Below are positions 52,690 through 64,000 of a stretch of DNA of 64,000 nucleotides, piece after piece. The translations under genes were made by a program, and so were the position numbers. Source of the stretch: Gossypium raimondii (Eukaryota; Streptophyta; Magnoliopsida; Malvales; Malvaceae); contig NC_068569.1 in the NCBI RefSeq assembly GCF_025698545.1, positions 10,726,001-10,790,000 of the forward strand, given 5' to 3'. The notes beneath the pieces are model-generated. The model worked only from the letters and a program-made list of their open reading frames with translations. It made no database searches and had not been told where the DNA came from. Every line of letters starts with the position of its first letter. The first letter of the stretch is position 1.

Positions 52690-53530
52690 GGGTCGGGTCG
52701 GCTTCGGGTTGGGAGTAAGCATTATATTAACACACTTTATGTTTGTCCAAGCTCGTCCGACCCAGAATATAGGCTTAATATTTTGTCTAAGTCTGTACAT
52801 ATTTGCAAATAGTTAACCCAATCTTATTTTAGGCCTGCTAATGTTATTTTTAAAAATTAAAAAATTATTAATATTATTTTAACTTAATATTGAATAGTTT
52901 TATATTTTTATTTATTAAAATTTTAGATATAATTATCTTAACAAGTTTTTTTTGGTAAATATCTTAACTTTTTTAATATTTACATTATAATAATATTATA
53001 TATTACTATAAATTTAATTTTTATGTTATAAATAGGGTGAAACCACAATTTTTTTAGGGGCCAAAATTAAATTATAATTTTACAATAACAAAATGCAATT
53101 TCACCATTTTAATAGTCTATATCTTTATAATTTTTAAAGGATTAAATAAGATTTTTATATTTTTAGGATGGGACAAAGCGTAATTTTACCTTTACTAATT
53201 TAAAATTTTAAAAATTTTAAAAGACCTAAATGAAAAAAATTTCATTTTAAGGGGGTAGGGCCGTTGCCAACCCCCTAATTTCGTCCATGGTTTTAAACTA
53301 TATAATATATAAAAATATCATAATATAAAATATTACAAACTTAAAAGTAGACTGGGCCAGGCTTGGGCCTTAAATGTTCAAGCTTGAGGTTGACCCATAT
53401 TTTAAATGAGTCTAATTTTTTTACTCAAACCCATTTTTCACGCCTAATACTTTTGTCAAAGCCCTCCTAAATTTTGAGTGGACCTTTGAACTTAGACAAA
53501 TAAACCAACCCGAACAGATCTAAACTAGCC
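52690..53530. mobile_element. Decayed non-autonomous transposable element, with a second element nested inside
   Basis: The outer parts read GGGTCGGGTCGG and GTCCAAGCTCGTCCGACCC at the left, and AACCCGAACAGATCTA at the right, a GGGTCGGG/CCCGA inverted theme. An inner block near 53035-53290 (AGGGGCCAAAATTAAATT ... AAGGGGGTAGGGCCGTTG) looks like a separate repeat. Both resemble high-copy cotton repeats from memory. The boundaries are approximate and no duplications were resolved. Confidence 0.4.
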
Positions 53531-53539
53531 AAACTTATG

Positions 53540-54779
53540 TATACCGTCCCATGTACTTAAGATACATGTAAACCCATTAAACATGCTCTTACTCGGTAGA
53601 AGCTTCTTCTATGAATTTTCAACTAACTTGGCTCTTTACACAATCATCGTGTTAACCATTATCAATTGCCCTACCACCTGTGTATTAACAAAATTGAATG
53701 TGAAAATGAAAATTAAACTTGAATTTTGCTTTAATTAATTAATATTGTTTTTCAAAAAGAAACTCTTAAACTTATTATTATTACTATTAAACAATCCTAC
53801 AAAATTAATTCTAACTCGGATGAATTCCTCGTAAAAAAAGAAATCCAAACTCCTACGTAAGAAAACTTTTTGAACTAATTTTCAAAACTTGTAAAAAGAA
53901 AGAGTGGTCCAACCCAAAACGATGGCGACTGCAAATTACATTAACGTTGAGATATGAGAAATGAAGAAATAATTTATTTTATTTGAAATATATATCATAA
54001 GGTTGAAATGAAAAATTTGTACTCTTGTAGGGTGATTTTGGCACTTAGGTAAGTGGGCAGTGGCAGTGTCCGAGTGAGACCCAAACGGTAGTATTTTTAT
54101 CTTATTTTATTATTTAAAGGAGGCTAAATTAGGGAAGACAATGTGGGAAAGGAATTTTTCTGCCTGACAACGAACTCAACAGTGAGGGAGGAAAAGTCTT
54201 AAGTCACGCACTTTGCATGGGGTCTGTCAATCTCCACCCAATCATATTCCGTCACGTGTACATCTAGGTCAAATTGAGTCCTCGTTTGTCCCTTTCACGG
54301 GTGTGCTTTGAAAACCCATTCCGTGAAAGTGCGGTCACAATAATTAATTTATTTTTATTACCCGACCTTTATATGATAACCGTTGATAGAAAGAAGGTGA
54401 TTGATCTTATCTTCCACGTGTAAGGTGGTGATTTGCCTTGTGGATTTTAGAGGGGAGGATTGCTCAATCATTTAGTGCGGGGCCTACTTTTCCCCTTCTA
54501 TTTATAGAATATTGATTTTTCTAATATCGTGAATCCATCGGTTTCTTATTATTGTTTGAAAAAATATTGAATTGAAAAAAAACGTGTCTGGACTTGGAGA
54601 AATCGTTGTAAATCTACAAATTTGCAATAAAAGTTATCTATGGAATTAAACGACATCATTTCACTATTTTTTAGAGAAATGGAAATATATTTGATGTGTA
54701 GCTTAAAATGAGTTGAAAAGAGTTCTTTTGAATGGTTAAAGTGTTGTAATTAAGATTCCTAAAAGTTGGGTATGATTGA
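53540..54779. other. Intergenic DNA without a recognised gene
   Basis: No supported gene. It is not clearly promoter-like either. Confidence 0.45.
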
Positions 54780-57287
54780 TTTTTTTTTTTTCTGAAAAGA
54801 AATCTGTTTATAGCAATTGGGCCTGAACAACAAACAGGAGAAGTCCACCAGCAACTTACAAACCAAAGTAAAAACAAAACAAACAACAAAACGGGAAAAA
54901 AAAAAGCAAAGAAAAAGAAAATAATTAAAAAAGAAGATCAACAAAACACCATCTTCTCCATCCAACAAGTCTTCAGGCATGTGTGTGTCAACAAACCCCA
55001 AAAAAAATAAACGGTAAAAAAAAATTCCAAATCCGACAATGCAACATTTGGACAAGAAAGCAGTTGAGAATGGCCACCCTATATCAGTATTTCTCAACTC
55101 CATCACTGAAATAGAAAATGGGCTATGGAGGTCGCCCACTCCGAGGATCAGAATATGCCACTTCCAAAGCTTTGAAAGGCGCATCTTCCACCCAAAACAA
55201 ATCTCCTTCAGCTCGCATACCCTCAACAGCCATTACATGCACTGCTCCATTCCCTTCTCTCGCAATGAACTGGAATCGACAACATTGGAACTTCCTTGCC
55301 AGGTTCTTCGCGTCCCAAGTAAATGGTCTAGACTCCGAGTAATCCTCATTTGATTTTTGAATATTATTTACCACCAGTCTCGAATCACTCTCAAGAATAA
55401 CATTTGAAAACCCCAAATCCAGGGCAAATTAGAGCCCATGAAGGGCAGCAAGCGCTTCAGCAATCACCACCGAATGAACCAAATTATGTCCTTGAAATCT
55501 CGACCCCATTATAAATCCCTCATCATTTCTAATAATAAAACCTGACACTGCTCGTTTTTTGGCAATCGACAATCCCACATCAATGTTAATTTTTAACCAC
55601 CCTTGCGGAGGTGGCGACCATTTTACCATGGATCTCAGTTGGGGATGCTTCAAATTCTTAGCACTACTACGATATTTCAACCCAAAACTCCTAATGAAGG
55701 TAACAATTTCCTCCAAACTTTGCACCCTTCTTTCATGTACAAATTTATTTCGAGAGAACCAGATCGCCTAGATAGTAACAACAATTACCCCTTTCCTGTT
55801 CTTATCAGAATTCTCTAACAGCCAACTCAACCACTCATTAAAATTTACCATTGACCTCGGCCAGTGGACGTCTAACTTGGACCAAACTTGTGCAGCAAAC
55901 AATCAATCCCGAACAGCATGAGTAGAAGATTCACACCCCTGGCCACAACGCGGACAATAGTTATCAGAAGACAATCTCCTATAATGTAAGTTTTGAAAAG
56001 TAGGCACATAATTTTGAGCAAATTTCCAGATTAAGATGCGAATTTTTGAAGGACACTCTAAGCTCCATATCTGCTTGAACATTTTTTGCTCGTTGATGCT
56101 CACATTAGAGTTTTCCAGTAACATTTTATATACACTCTTTACAGAATAGATACCCGAATTTTCGCTAAACCAAAATACTTTATCTGATTGATCAGTAGTG
56201 GGAATAGGTATACTCATAATTTGGTCAGCTTCTTCCACAGAAAAAGTTGAGTAAATAAGATCTCTGTTCCAACGATTAGGTTCCTTCAGAGTTAACTCAG
56301 CCATCCAATCCAAACTAGCCACCCTATCAGTAGAAATAGAACGTTGAGCTTTTCCCGGCAACCAATGATCTTTCCATATTGACACCGATGTTCCAGACCC
56401 AACTCTCCACTTCAAACCAGACCCTAACAGGCCTTTAGCACACCAGATACTTTTCCAAACAAATGATGGATTCGCTCCTAAAGAGGCTTCCATAAAATCT
56501 CATCCTCTATAGTACTTTGCGTTGAGCAAATGCGCAAGTAAAGAACTCGGGTTTTCCATAAGCCGCCAACCCTGCTTAGCAAGAAGTGCGATATTGAATT
56601 TGGCCAAATCTCGGAAGCCCATCCCGTCCTCCTCTTTTGGTACCGACAGCTTCTTCCACGAACACCAATGAAGCCCTTTTTTCCCTGCTTTCTTTTGCCA
56701 CCAGAATCGAGCCATGACCGCTTCTAAATCCCTACAAACTGCTGACGGTAACAGAAAACAATTCATAACATACAGTGGAATAGCCTGGAGTACAGCTTTG
56801 ATAAGGACCTCCCTCCCCCCTATGGAAAGTAATCTCGAGCTCCAACTTGAGACTCTTTTAAATAGCTTTTCTTTAAGTTCCTTAAAAGCCCTCTGTTTGT
56901 TACGCCCCACCATTGATGGGAGACCAAGGTAATTCTCCAGGTTTAGATTCCTATTAACCCCCAGAACCCTACAAACCTCTTCTCTGTTAAACTGATCAAC
57001 ATTGGAACTGAAAAATAACCCTGACTTGTCAAGATTGACTTCCTGACCAGAACACTTAGCATAGGCCTCTAAAATTTCTTTGATCACCACTGCTCCATTG
57101 ACAGACACATCTCCAAAGATAAGGCTATCATCTGCAAAAAACAAATGGGTGATTCGTGGGGCTTGCCTACTAACCCGAAAGCCATTAAGAACTCCCCTTG
57201 AAACAGCCCTTCTAAGAAGAGTCGAAAATCCTTCACCATATATAAGGAATAAATAAAGACTAATAGGGTCCCCTTGGCGAAGGATAT
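54780..57287 (-). mobile_element. 5'-truncated L1-type LINE (reverse transcriptase, zf-RVT, RNase H), decayed
   Basis: The minus strand encodes, in order, the second half of a reverse transcriptase (RQGDPIS, then the catalytic FADDS), a zf-RVT segment (NYCPRCGQGCESSTH) and a plant RNase H-like domain (INIDVG ... LESDSR). It ends in a 12-A tail (plus-strand T run 54780-54791). The 5' end stops abruptly around the codons for RQGD near 57285, the usual 5' truncation of LINE insertions; endonuclease and ORF1 are absent. In-frame stops interrupt the polyprotein near 56500 (TGA), 55903 (TGA), about 55769 (TAG) and 55429 (TAA). It is inactive. No matching target duplication was found. Confidence 0.92.
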
Positions 57288-60200
57288 TCATGTTTACTCT
57301 ATTTACATTTATGTCTAACCTTAGTATATTATATATAATTTTTGTTCAAACTTTTTCCAACTTAAATTTGGTTTCTAATCATTAATTTTATTTTAGTGAC
57401 TCATATATATCATTTTTAATTCTCAATCAATGTTATACATTTTTCAAAAATTCCTAAAATCAAATCCAAATTAAGCCGGATAATTGAAGGATTTTATTTT
57501 GGAATTTAAATAAATTACTTTTTTATGTTATAAAGATTTATAACCTATAAATTAAATAAATAGAATTTAATTCGAATTTATAAATTGAAAATTGAAACTA
57601 CATTTAATCATTTAGAAAACTTAAATAAAATATTTGGATTGATTTTCAATTTTCTTAATTTTTTTTCAACCTACTTTTTTATCAAAACGGTGCTTAAAAA
57701 GTTCCGTTTTCCTTGGTGTTTGCGTTTACGCCTAAAACACCATTTTCAAAGTCAAAAACAATAATAGGCGGGGGACTACGCAAGGAATAAAGTGATAAAC
57801 TCGTTTTACTAACAAGGAAAATATACTCAAAAACCATTTTGAAAGAAAAAAAAATACAATCATTTTATCTGCAATATACAAAAGGAGGACATGGAGACGG
57901 AAAAGAAATAGTGTTTTTGTGAATTATAAGAGAATGATAAAGCCTTAATAGAAACGCGATTAATGTAATTCAAATTCATGTCACATCTAATGCGGTGAAC
58001 ATCCTTATCATCATGTCAATACACAGAGTTCAAATTAATGGTTTTTTATGTACCAAAGAAAGCATTGCTTATTACTTTTTTGAGCAAAAACTAAAAATTT
58101 TTTGCTTCTACTTTTAGTTAAAAAAAAACTTTTGCAAAGTACTTTTGATCCCAAAAAGACTTTTAAAAAACTCAAATACACCTTATTTGTTTTATCTTAA
58201 AAGTACTTTTGTCCCAAAAATACTTCTTGGAAGTAACCCTAAATTGACCAAGTAAAATATATGAGTCATTAAAAAAATTAAAGTATTTATAAATGAAATA
58301 AATTTGTAATTTTAATCGTTTACAACGTGAAAATGCCATGCAAATAACATGTATAGCATTTATACATTTATAGGAAGGAGAAAACAAAATATTATTACAA
58401 AATGTATTTTATATCAAAATTTATTATTTAATAACTAAAATGTTGAAATTGCTTCCACTTTTAGGCTGGCAAATGGCAATACATCCTTGGTTTGTTGCCA
58501 AATCAAATCAAAACAATTGACCTATAATACACTTAAACAAACTAGCTTTGATCTAAGCTATTACTATTAAATATTAGCACCCATAAGGTTTTAATTAATT
58601 ACTATTTCTTTTATCAGAAAAAAGTTGCAGTTTGAAACATGAAAAGAGAATTCAAATTTTGCACATTATTTGCGCACACTTTTTTCTAATTATCATCACG
58701 CGAGATTAATTATAATAAAAATATAAATAACAACAGAGTAATCTAATTATTTATGATTTTAATCAATTTTTATTTTTTATTAATTTTTAGAAAAGTAATA
58801 GTTTCGCATGAAATTAAGAAATATTTTAAATTTCAAATTAAATCATCTCTAAACTATGATTCTCATTTTAAAGTATTTTTAATTACATCCTCAAACCATC
58901 AATGATATATCAATAAGGGTCTTCATTATTAAAACATTTAATTTAACTGTTAAATGAGGCGTTAAATCTTCGTGGCATAATTTAAAATGAAAATTTAAAG
59001 AAAAATAAATATTGTAAAATATTGGTTTTGAGGTTTTCAAAGCTTTTACTAAAACCATTGTTCACTCTCTAATTTTTCAATCTTACTCTTCTTTTTTCTT
59101 TTTAGTTTTTAATTTTAAAAGTTATGGGACAACATTTTTTCCTTCAAATTTTCGTTTTAAATTACGTCACATAAGATTTTACGTTTTATTTAATGGTTTC
59201 AATAATGGAAAGACCTACTTGACATAACATTTGATAGTTTAAAAAATGTAAATCGAACATTTTGAAATTTAGGGACCAATTTAAAATAATGGTAATCATA
59301 GTTTGTGCATGTCTTGGAATTAACCCTATTAATAGTTTTAAAGAAAATAGGAAAGTGGAACAAGTTTTATGGACAACAGCAAATATGTTTCCGAGGATGA
59401 GGTAGTCAACTTCAACACTGGCTTTTGCACTATTACGATATGTTTAATGCTGTCTTTTGGACACCATAATCTCGAGCTGTCAACAATTGTTAGCTACCTT
59501 TTCTTGCCTTAATTACGTGGATTTGTTCTTATCTTTTTTGTTCTTTTTCGGATATACTGCACCCAAAACAAAGGAAAAAAGAAATTAATTTGAAAGCATA
59601 TTCTAACTATTTTTAATTCCAGGCTTGGATCCACCAAAATATCCCATTTCAAACTTTCAAGAACCGACTAAGAAATTAAAACCTAAATTTTTATTTATTT
59701 TTCCTTCCTGAGAGGAACAAGTGCATCATCGGAAAACATGAACAAACAAAAAGATAATTTTCATGTAATATTCTTAAAATATTAATTTTACTTATGTTAT
59801 AATCTAATCTCCGAAAACTTTCTTTTACTTAAAATGAGAGATATTTATATATTAAATCCCATATTGATAAATTAATTATTCAATCACCTCCTTTATCAAT
59901 ACAAGATGTTAAAAGGTGTAAAATATTCTATATTCTACAAAAAAAAAAAAATTGTGCATTATTGGAAAAGACAAACTTACTTGTTAGGTTGCCTTAGAGG
60001 TTTATCTTAATTGTTATCCTTAGTACAATCATTTAATTTTTAATTTTCCAAGCTGGTGAAGATTTTTTTGTATATTTGTTTTAAAATATATCTTAGAGTT
60101 AGGATACATAGTGAAGTAGAACAGATGTCTTCAAAGTCACCACCGCTTCATATCTGATATGCTTTGTCTCATTTCCGTTCTGGATGTGTAATATTAAAAA

Positions 60201-61430
60201 TCATTATCGCTTGTATGGATATTAGATATATTCATTCCGCTTCACTTTGATTTGGTTTTTACTAGCTATTTTTAATATTTTTAATCTTTTAAAGTGCCAA
60301 CAAATATTTAAACATAATTATTTAAAAATATGTTTCTGATAGTCTCAATTTATTCTTTAGATTTGGAAAAGATAAAAGAATTTAAAATATTTTTCTATAA
60401 CATACTTTTTAGATTTTTCCTCTTAATAAATTTACGTTTAAAGATAAAATTGTAATTTCCTGCGGTAAAATAAAGCACGATAGGATATAAAAAAAAAAAA
60501 ACTTATCCATCCCACATTGCATCCATTTTTAGAAAATTATTCACTTCATCCAGAACGAATCTATTAATAATCTATTTAAATATTTAAGTTTTACCATCCT
60601 ACATAAACATAGATACTGTAAAATTTGAAACTTTCACTAGGGATAAGTGATTCTATTGAATTTTGCAAGGATATACTCGTTGTAGTTTATTCCATCTATT
60701 TTATTTTCTTAAAACCAACTATACAGTATTACTATAGATGTTTAACTTTTATACTGGTAAGTAATAAAGTTAAAAATTATTTTCATTAAAGAAAAACTTC
60801 ACCTAATTAGTTCCATTCACAAAATTAAAGTCTCCATCCTAAGAATCTAAGTTAGGAATCTAGAGTTTGGTCCACACTTACATATTTATTATATATAGAT
60901 AACCCCTAACTCCAAAGGGGTTGATAATAGTTATTATTACTATATAAGAAATTGGTGTGCCATGCAAAATTGTCAGAGATTGCAGCTAAGTCTTTCATAA
61001 TATATGAACAAATAGTAAACAATATAGTCAAGTGATGATGGGTATGAAACGCACAAAAGCAGAAAAAAAAAGAAAGGCAAGAGGAAAATAGCTTTTAGCC
61101 ATGCCTCTTACATATATTTAATCAATGCTTCAATCATGTCACTGTAAATGTAAAAAAAAAGTCTACTACCCCATGATCATGATGTCAATATATATTTTTT
61201 CTGATATGGTATAATACAAGCTAACACTCCTTGATTTTTTTTTTCATCTTCTTTAGCTTCTTAGAAGGCAAATAGACAATTGTTTTTTTATTATTATTAT
61301 TACAAGGGGGAGTGTGAAGAGAAAAGAGGAAAAAGACAGAAAGTGCAACATCAGAGGGGCTCCCCACAACCCTTTGGCTTGTGGTTTTGGGTTCTTGTTT
61401 TCGGACAGCTTTGAGGATTAAACAAGCATT
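57288..61430. other. AT-rich intergenic region upstream of the IDD gene
   Basis: No gene supported. The last kilobase probably holds the IDD promoter. Short low-complexity runs (poly-A near 59940 and 60490) are present. Confidence 0.5.
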
Positions 61431-61444
61431 TCTCCTCATCCACA

Positions 61445-61507
61445 TCTCTCTTTCTCTCTCTCTCTCTCTGTCTCTCTCTCTGTCTCTCTCTCTGTCTCTC
61501 TCTCTCC
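61445..61507. repeat. CT microsatellite in the presumed IDD leader
   Basis: CT repeat broken by four regularly placed TG steps (TCTCTCTGTCTCTCTC), about 490 bp before the start codon. Plant 5' leaders often carry such CT tracts. Confidence 0.9.
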
Positions 61508-61938
61508 CACTCTTTGTCTGAGTTTTATGAGTTGATCAGTTTCATAATTTTGTATGGTTATTGTTGGATGTTGTTTTAGGTTTTTATTCATAACATGAAG
61601 CTTAAAAGTGGATAGAGATCGAGGATCTGCATAAACCTCTATATCTGGTTACTTATATATAGAGAGAGAGTTATAAATACTTACAACACTGCTTATTCTA
61701 TTTGTTTCTTTTGAGAGAATTTCTTTAAAAAAAAAAAAACATTGTCTCTTGGGTTGAATCCAATATGATGATGATTATTTTATATATTCACCCATGTATA
61801 TTAAGCCTAGCTAATCAAGTATCAATTTATTTCTCTTTTATCACTTAGTTGGTGTTTTTTTTTTTGGGTTTTTTGTCTTTGGATTTTCTTTTTTCCTTTT
61901 TTTTTTCCCCTTTTTTGGTTTGTAAAAAACCAAGATCC

Positions 61939-62001
61939 ATGGCCCATGATATGCAAACTCTGGAGGTGGTCAAGTTCATTGGTTTATGTAAGAGAAGATG
62001 A
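61939..62001 (+). promoter_or_regulatory. Upstream ORF overlapping the IDD start codon
   Basis: Twenty codons, MAHDMQTLEVVKFIGLCKRR, then TGA at 61999-62001. The stop shares ATGA with the main ATG at 61998. No stop or intron signal separates the two frames. If the leader includes this stretch, ribosomes would finish the upstream frame on top of the main start codon, so main translation would depend on leaky scanning or reinitiation. Confidence 0.6.
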
Positions 62002-64000
62002 TGAAAAGCTTTATGTTCCACCAACAACAACAGCAACAGCAACAACAACAACAAGTTTTGGAAGAGAATATGTCTAATTTAACTTCAGCTTCTGCATCTG
62101 GTGAAGCCAGTATTTCATCTGGGAATAGAACTGAAGCTGGTTCTAATTATCCTCAACAGTACTTCACCACTAGTCAACAACCTCAAACTCAGCCAGTTAA
62201 GAGAAAGAGAAACCTACCAGGCAACCCAGGTTTGGTTTGGGTTCAAAAAGCTCTTTACCTTAACACCATTCTTTTTTGTTACTTGTTTTGTTCGTTTCCT
62301 TTCCTACTTTCACTTTCCTTGTCCGGGACTCAATTTTTAATGCATTTTCTTGGTGGGTTTTTTATTTTTTATTTTGAATCAGACCCAGATGCAGAAGTGA
62401 TCGCTTTGTCACCAAAGACACTCATGGCGACAAATAGATTCGTGTGTGAGATCTGCAACAAAGGGTTCCAAAGAGACCAGAACCTTCAGCTTCATAGAAG
62501 AGGGCATAATTTGCCATGGAAGTTAAAGCAAAGAACAAACAAAGAGGTGAGGAAGAAGGTGTATGTATGTCCAGAAACAAACTGTGTGCACCATGATCCG
62601 TCGAGGGCGCTGGGGGACTTGACTGGAATCAAGAAGCACTTCTCGAGGAAACATGGCGAGAAGAAGTGGAAATGTGAAAAGTGTTCGAAGAAGTATGCGG
62701 TTCAATCGGATTGGAAAGCTCACTCCAAGACTTGTGGCACCAGAGAATATAGATGTGACTGTGGAACCCTCTTCTCACGGTATCATAAATAGTTAACATT
62801 TTTCCCCCCATGAACACAATTATGAACCAACAAATCTTCATTTATTGAGGCATGCACTTGAGTATAACTTTGAACAATAAAAAAAAAAAAAGGGGGTCCT
62901 TAGACTGTAAGCTTTACATTCTTTGTACATTGAAGAATTCATTGCAATATATACATCTAGCAGTTCCTAGTTTTCACACCCTAGAGAGAGAGAGAGAGAG
63001 AGAATGAACATTGAAATTTTGTTTTGCACTAGCTCGAGTGGACAGTTTGTCCTATGCAGTGCACTCACAGTGAAAGAGAAAAAAGAAAATGAATTGGATA
63101 CAGAAAAGAGGGAAGAGAAAGTATTTATCTGCCATTGTCATAGCACTTTATGACTGGTTTTGTTTTTGTTTTTGTTTTGTTGTGCTTAATTTTTTACTTG
63201 AAAACTTTCTTTTTTCTTTTTCCAGGAGGGATAGTTTCATCACCCATAGAGCCTTCTGTGATGCTTTAGCAGTGGAGAGTGCAAGAGCAATAAACCCACT
63301 TCTCTCCCCTCATCAACCAGGCACAGCAGCAGCATCTCACATGAATTTACAAGTGCCCCAATTCAATCCCCATGACATCAAACTCCAAGCATTTTCACTT
63401 AAGAAAGAGCAGCAAAGTTTCACGCCTCTAAGGCCAGAGATTCCACCATGGCTGGCTAGCCAACCGATGCTCGGGGCTGGTCCTGGCCCACCACACCCTA
63501 TCGACCTTTCCTCCCCCTCATCATCAATATTCTCCCCGAGATTAGATCATCAAGATTTAACACTTCATGGAACCCCCAGCGCTAACCCTAGTCTTGTCCC
63601 CACACTCCCTCCATACCATCACACAGCACTGCCTTCCCCTCACATGTCGGCCACTGCATTGCTCCAGAAAGCAGCTCATATGGGTGCGACCATGAGCCGT
63701 AAATCTGGGTCATCATCAGTACCGTCCACTGTTGCAGCAGCAGCATCTGCCTCTTTGATGAGACCCCACCAACAAACTCACGTGTCTCCCGATTCTGCTG
63801 GCACTAACAACAACACAACAACAGCTGGTTTTGGACTCGACTTGCCTTCACGTGAAGAACTAGATGTGGGTAGCAGCAGTGGCATTATCCACGGCTTGGC
63901 TCCTTTCGGGAACCGTAAACCTGCTGCCAATGCAGGCGATGATGATGATGATAATAATAATATTGCTGGCTCAGGTGCTACTCCTTCCCTTCTTCAAGAC
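61998..64000 (+). CDS. INDETERMINATE-DOMAIN C2H2 zinc-finger transcription factor, 3' end beyond window
   Basis: Nuclear DNA-binding regulator of the IDD family. Exons: 61998-62229, 62383-62779, 63226 to beyond 64000; junctions are GT-AG and in phase. The N-terminus has a CAA/CAG-coded Gln run (about residues 9-19), then a basic KRKRNLPGNP nuclear signal. The ID domain follows: LMATNRFVCEICNKGFQRDQ begins the first C2H2 finger (Cys 99 and 102, His 115 and 119), then the YVCPETNCVHHDPSRALGDL finger, WKCEKCSKKYAVQSDWKAHS and the CCHC-type finger ending SRRDSFITHRAFC. The tail is rich in Ser, Pro, His and Ala, and an Asp/Asn run (GDDDDDNNNN) lies near the window end. The closest Arabidopsis relatives are probably IDD4/IDD5-like; I cannot name the orthologue. 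ATG 61998 or 62001 (in frame) may start it. Confidence 0.93.
62983..63003. repeat. GA microsatellite in IDD intron 2
   Basis: About ten GA units in the intron between 62780 and 63225. Confidence 0.9.

Noticed and set aside
61221..61445. 74-codon minus-strand frame upstream of the IDD gene
   Set aside because: It lies in the presumed leader or promoter, is Lys/Asn-rich low complexity, and has no splice or family support.

Overview
This window looks like AT-rich plant (dicot) nuclear DNA. The genes carry many GT-AG introns, the intergenic regions are long and low in GC, and the repeats are plant types: LTR retrotransposons, hAT and PIF/Harbinger MITEs, and an L1-type LINE with an RNase H domain. 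Several repeats, notably the large LTR inside the BAHD pseudogene, resemble sequences I associate with Gossypium (cotton). That assignment is inference from memory, not from a search.

Layout. (1) 279-5786, minus: a partly resolved, unidentified small gene; an old Copia fragment (about 3389-3804) between two 187-bp direct repeats lies in its presumed intron. (2) 7953-12580, minus: a complete 10-exon DEAD-box RNA helicase of the RH20/p68 type. (3) 12.6-23.8 kb: an AT-rich intergenic stretch with a possible small 3' exon, a GC-rich SINE-like island and a possible LTR. (4) 24202-30027, plus: a complete 19-exon secreted beta-galactosidase (GH35, BGAL1-like, with a C-terminal lectin-type domain). 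(5) 31707-35559, minus: a complete 7-exon transmembrane 9 superfamily (nonaspanin) gene convergent with it, closest to TMN7. (6) 38785-46353, minus: the most striking locus, a BAHD acyltransferase pseudogene cut into five pieces by four separate insertions: a 625-bp solo LTR, a 3.56-kb solo LTR, a 1.24-kb hAT-type element and a 0.77-kb Harbinger-type element. The target-site duplications are readable and the pieces read together as one BAHD of about 450 residues, apart from one frameshift. (7) 46.4-54.7 kb: MITEs, a long foldback repeat, a snRNA-like promoter candidate, an isolated promoter plus short ORF, and TE debris. (8) 54780-57287, minus: a 5'-truncated LINE with several in-frame stops. 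(9) 61998-64000, plus: the first three exons of an INDETERMINATE-DOMAIN (IDD) zinc-finger transcription factor, cut by the window end, with an upstream ORF that overlaps its start codon.

The intact genes are unrelated plant functions (RNA remodelling, cell-wall galactan trimming, endomembrane cargo handling, transcription), and I see no operon or cluster. I found no convincing new biosynthetic or defence system. The value lies in the readable insertion history of the BAHD locus, the IDD upstream ORF, and a few unexplained structures. Intron and exon ends were set by eye from splice signals and family conservation.
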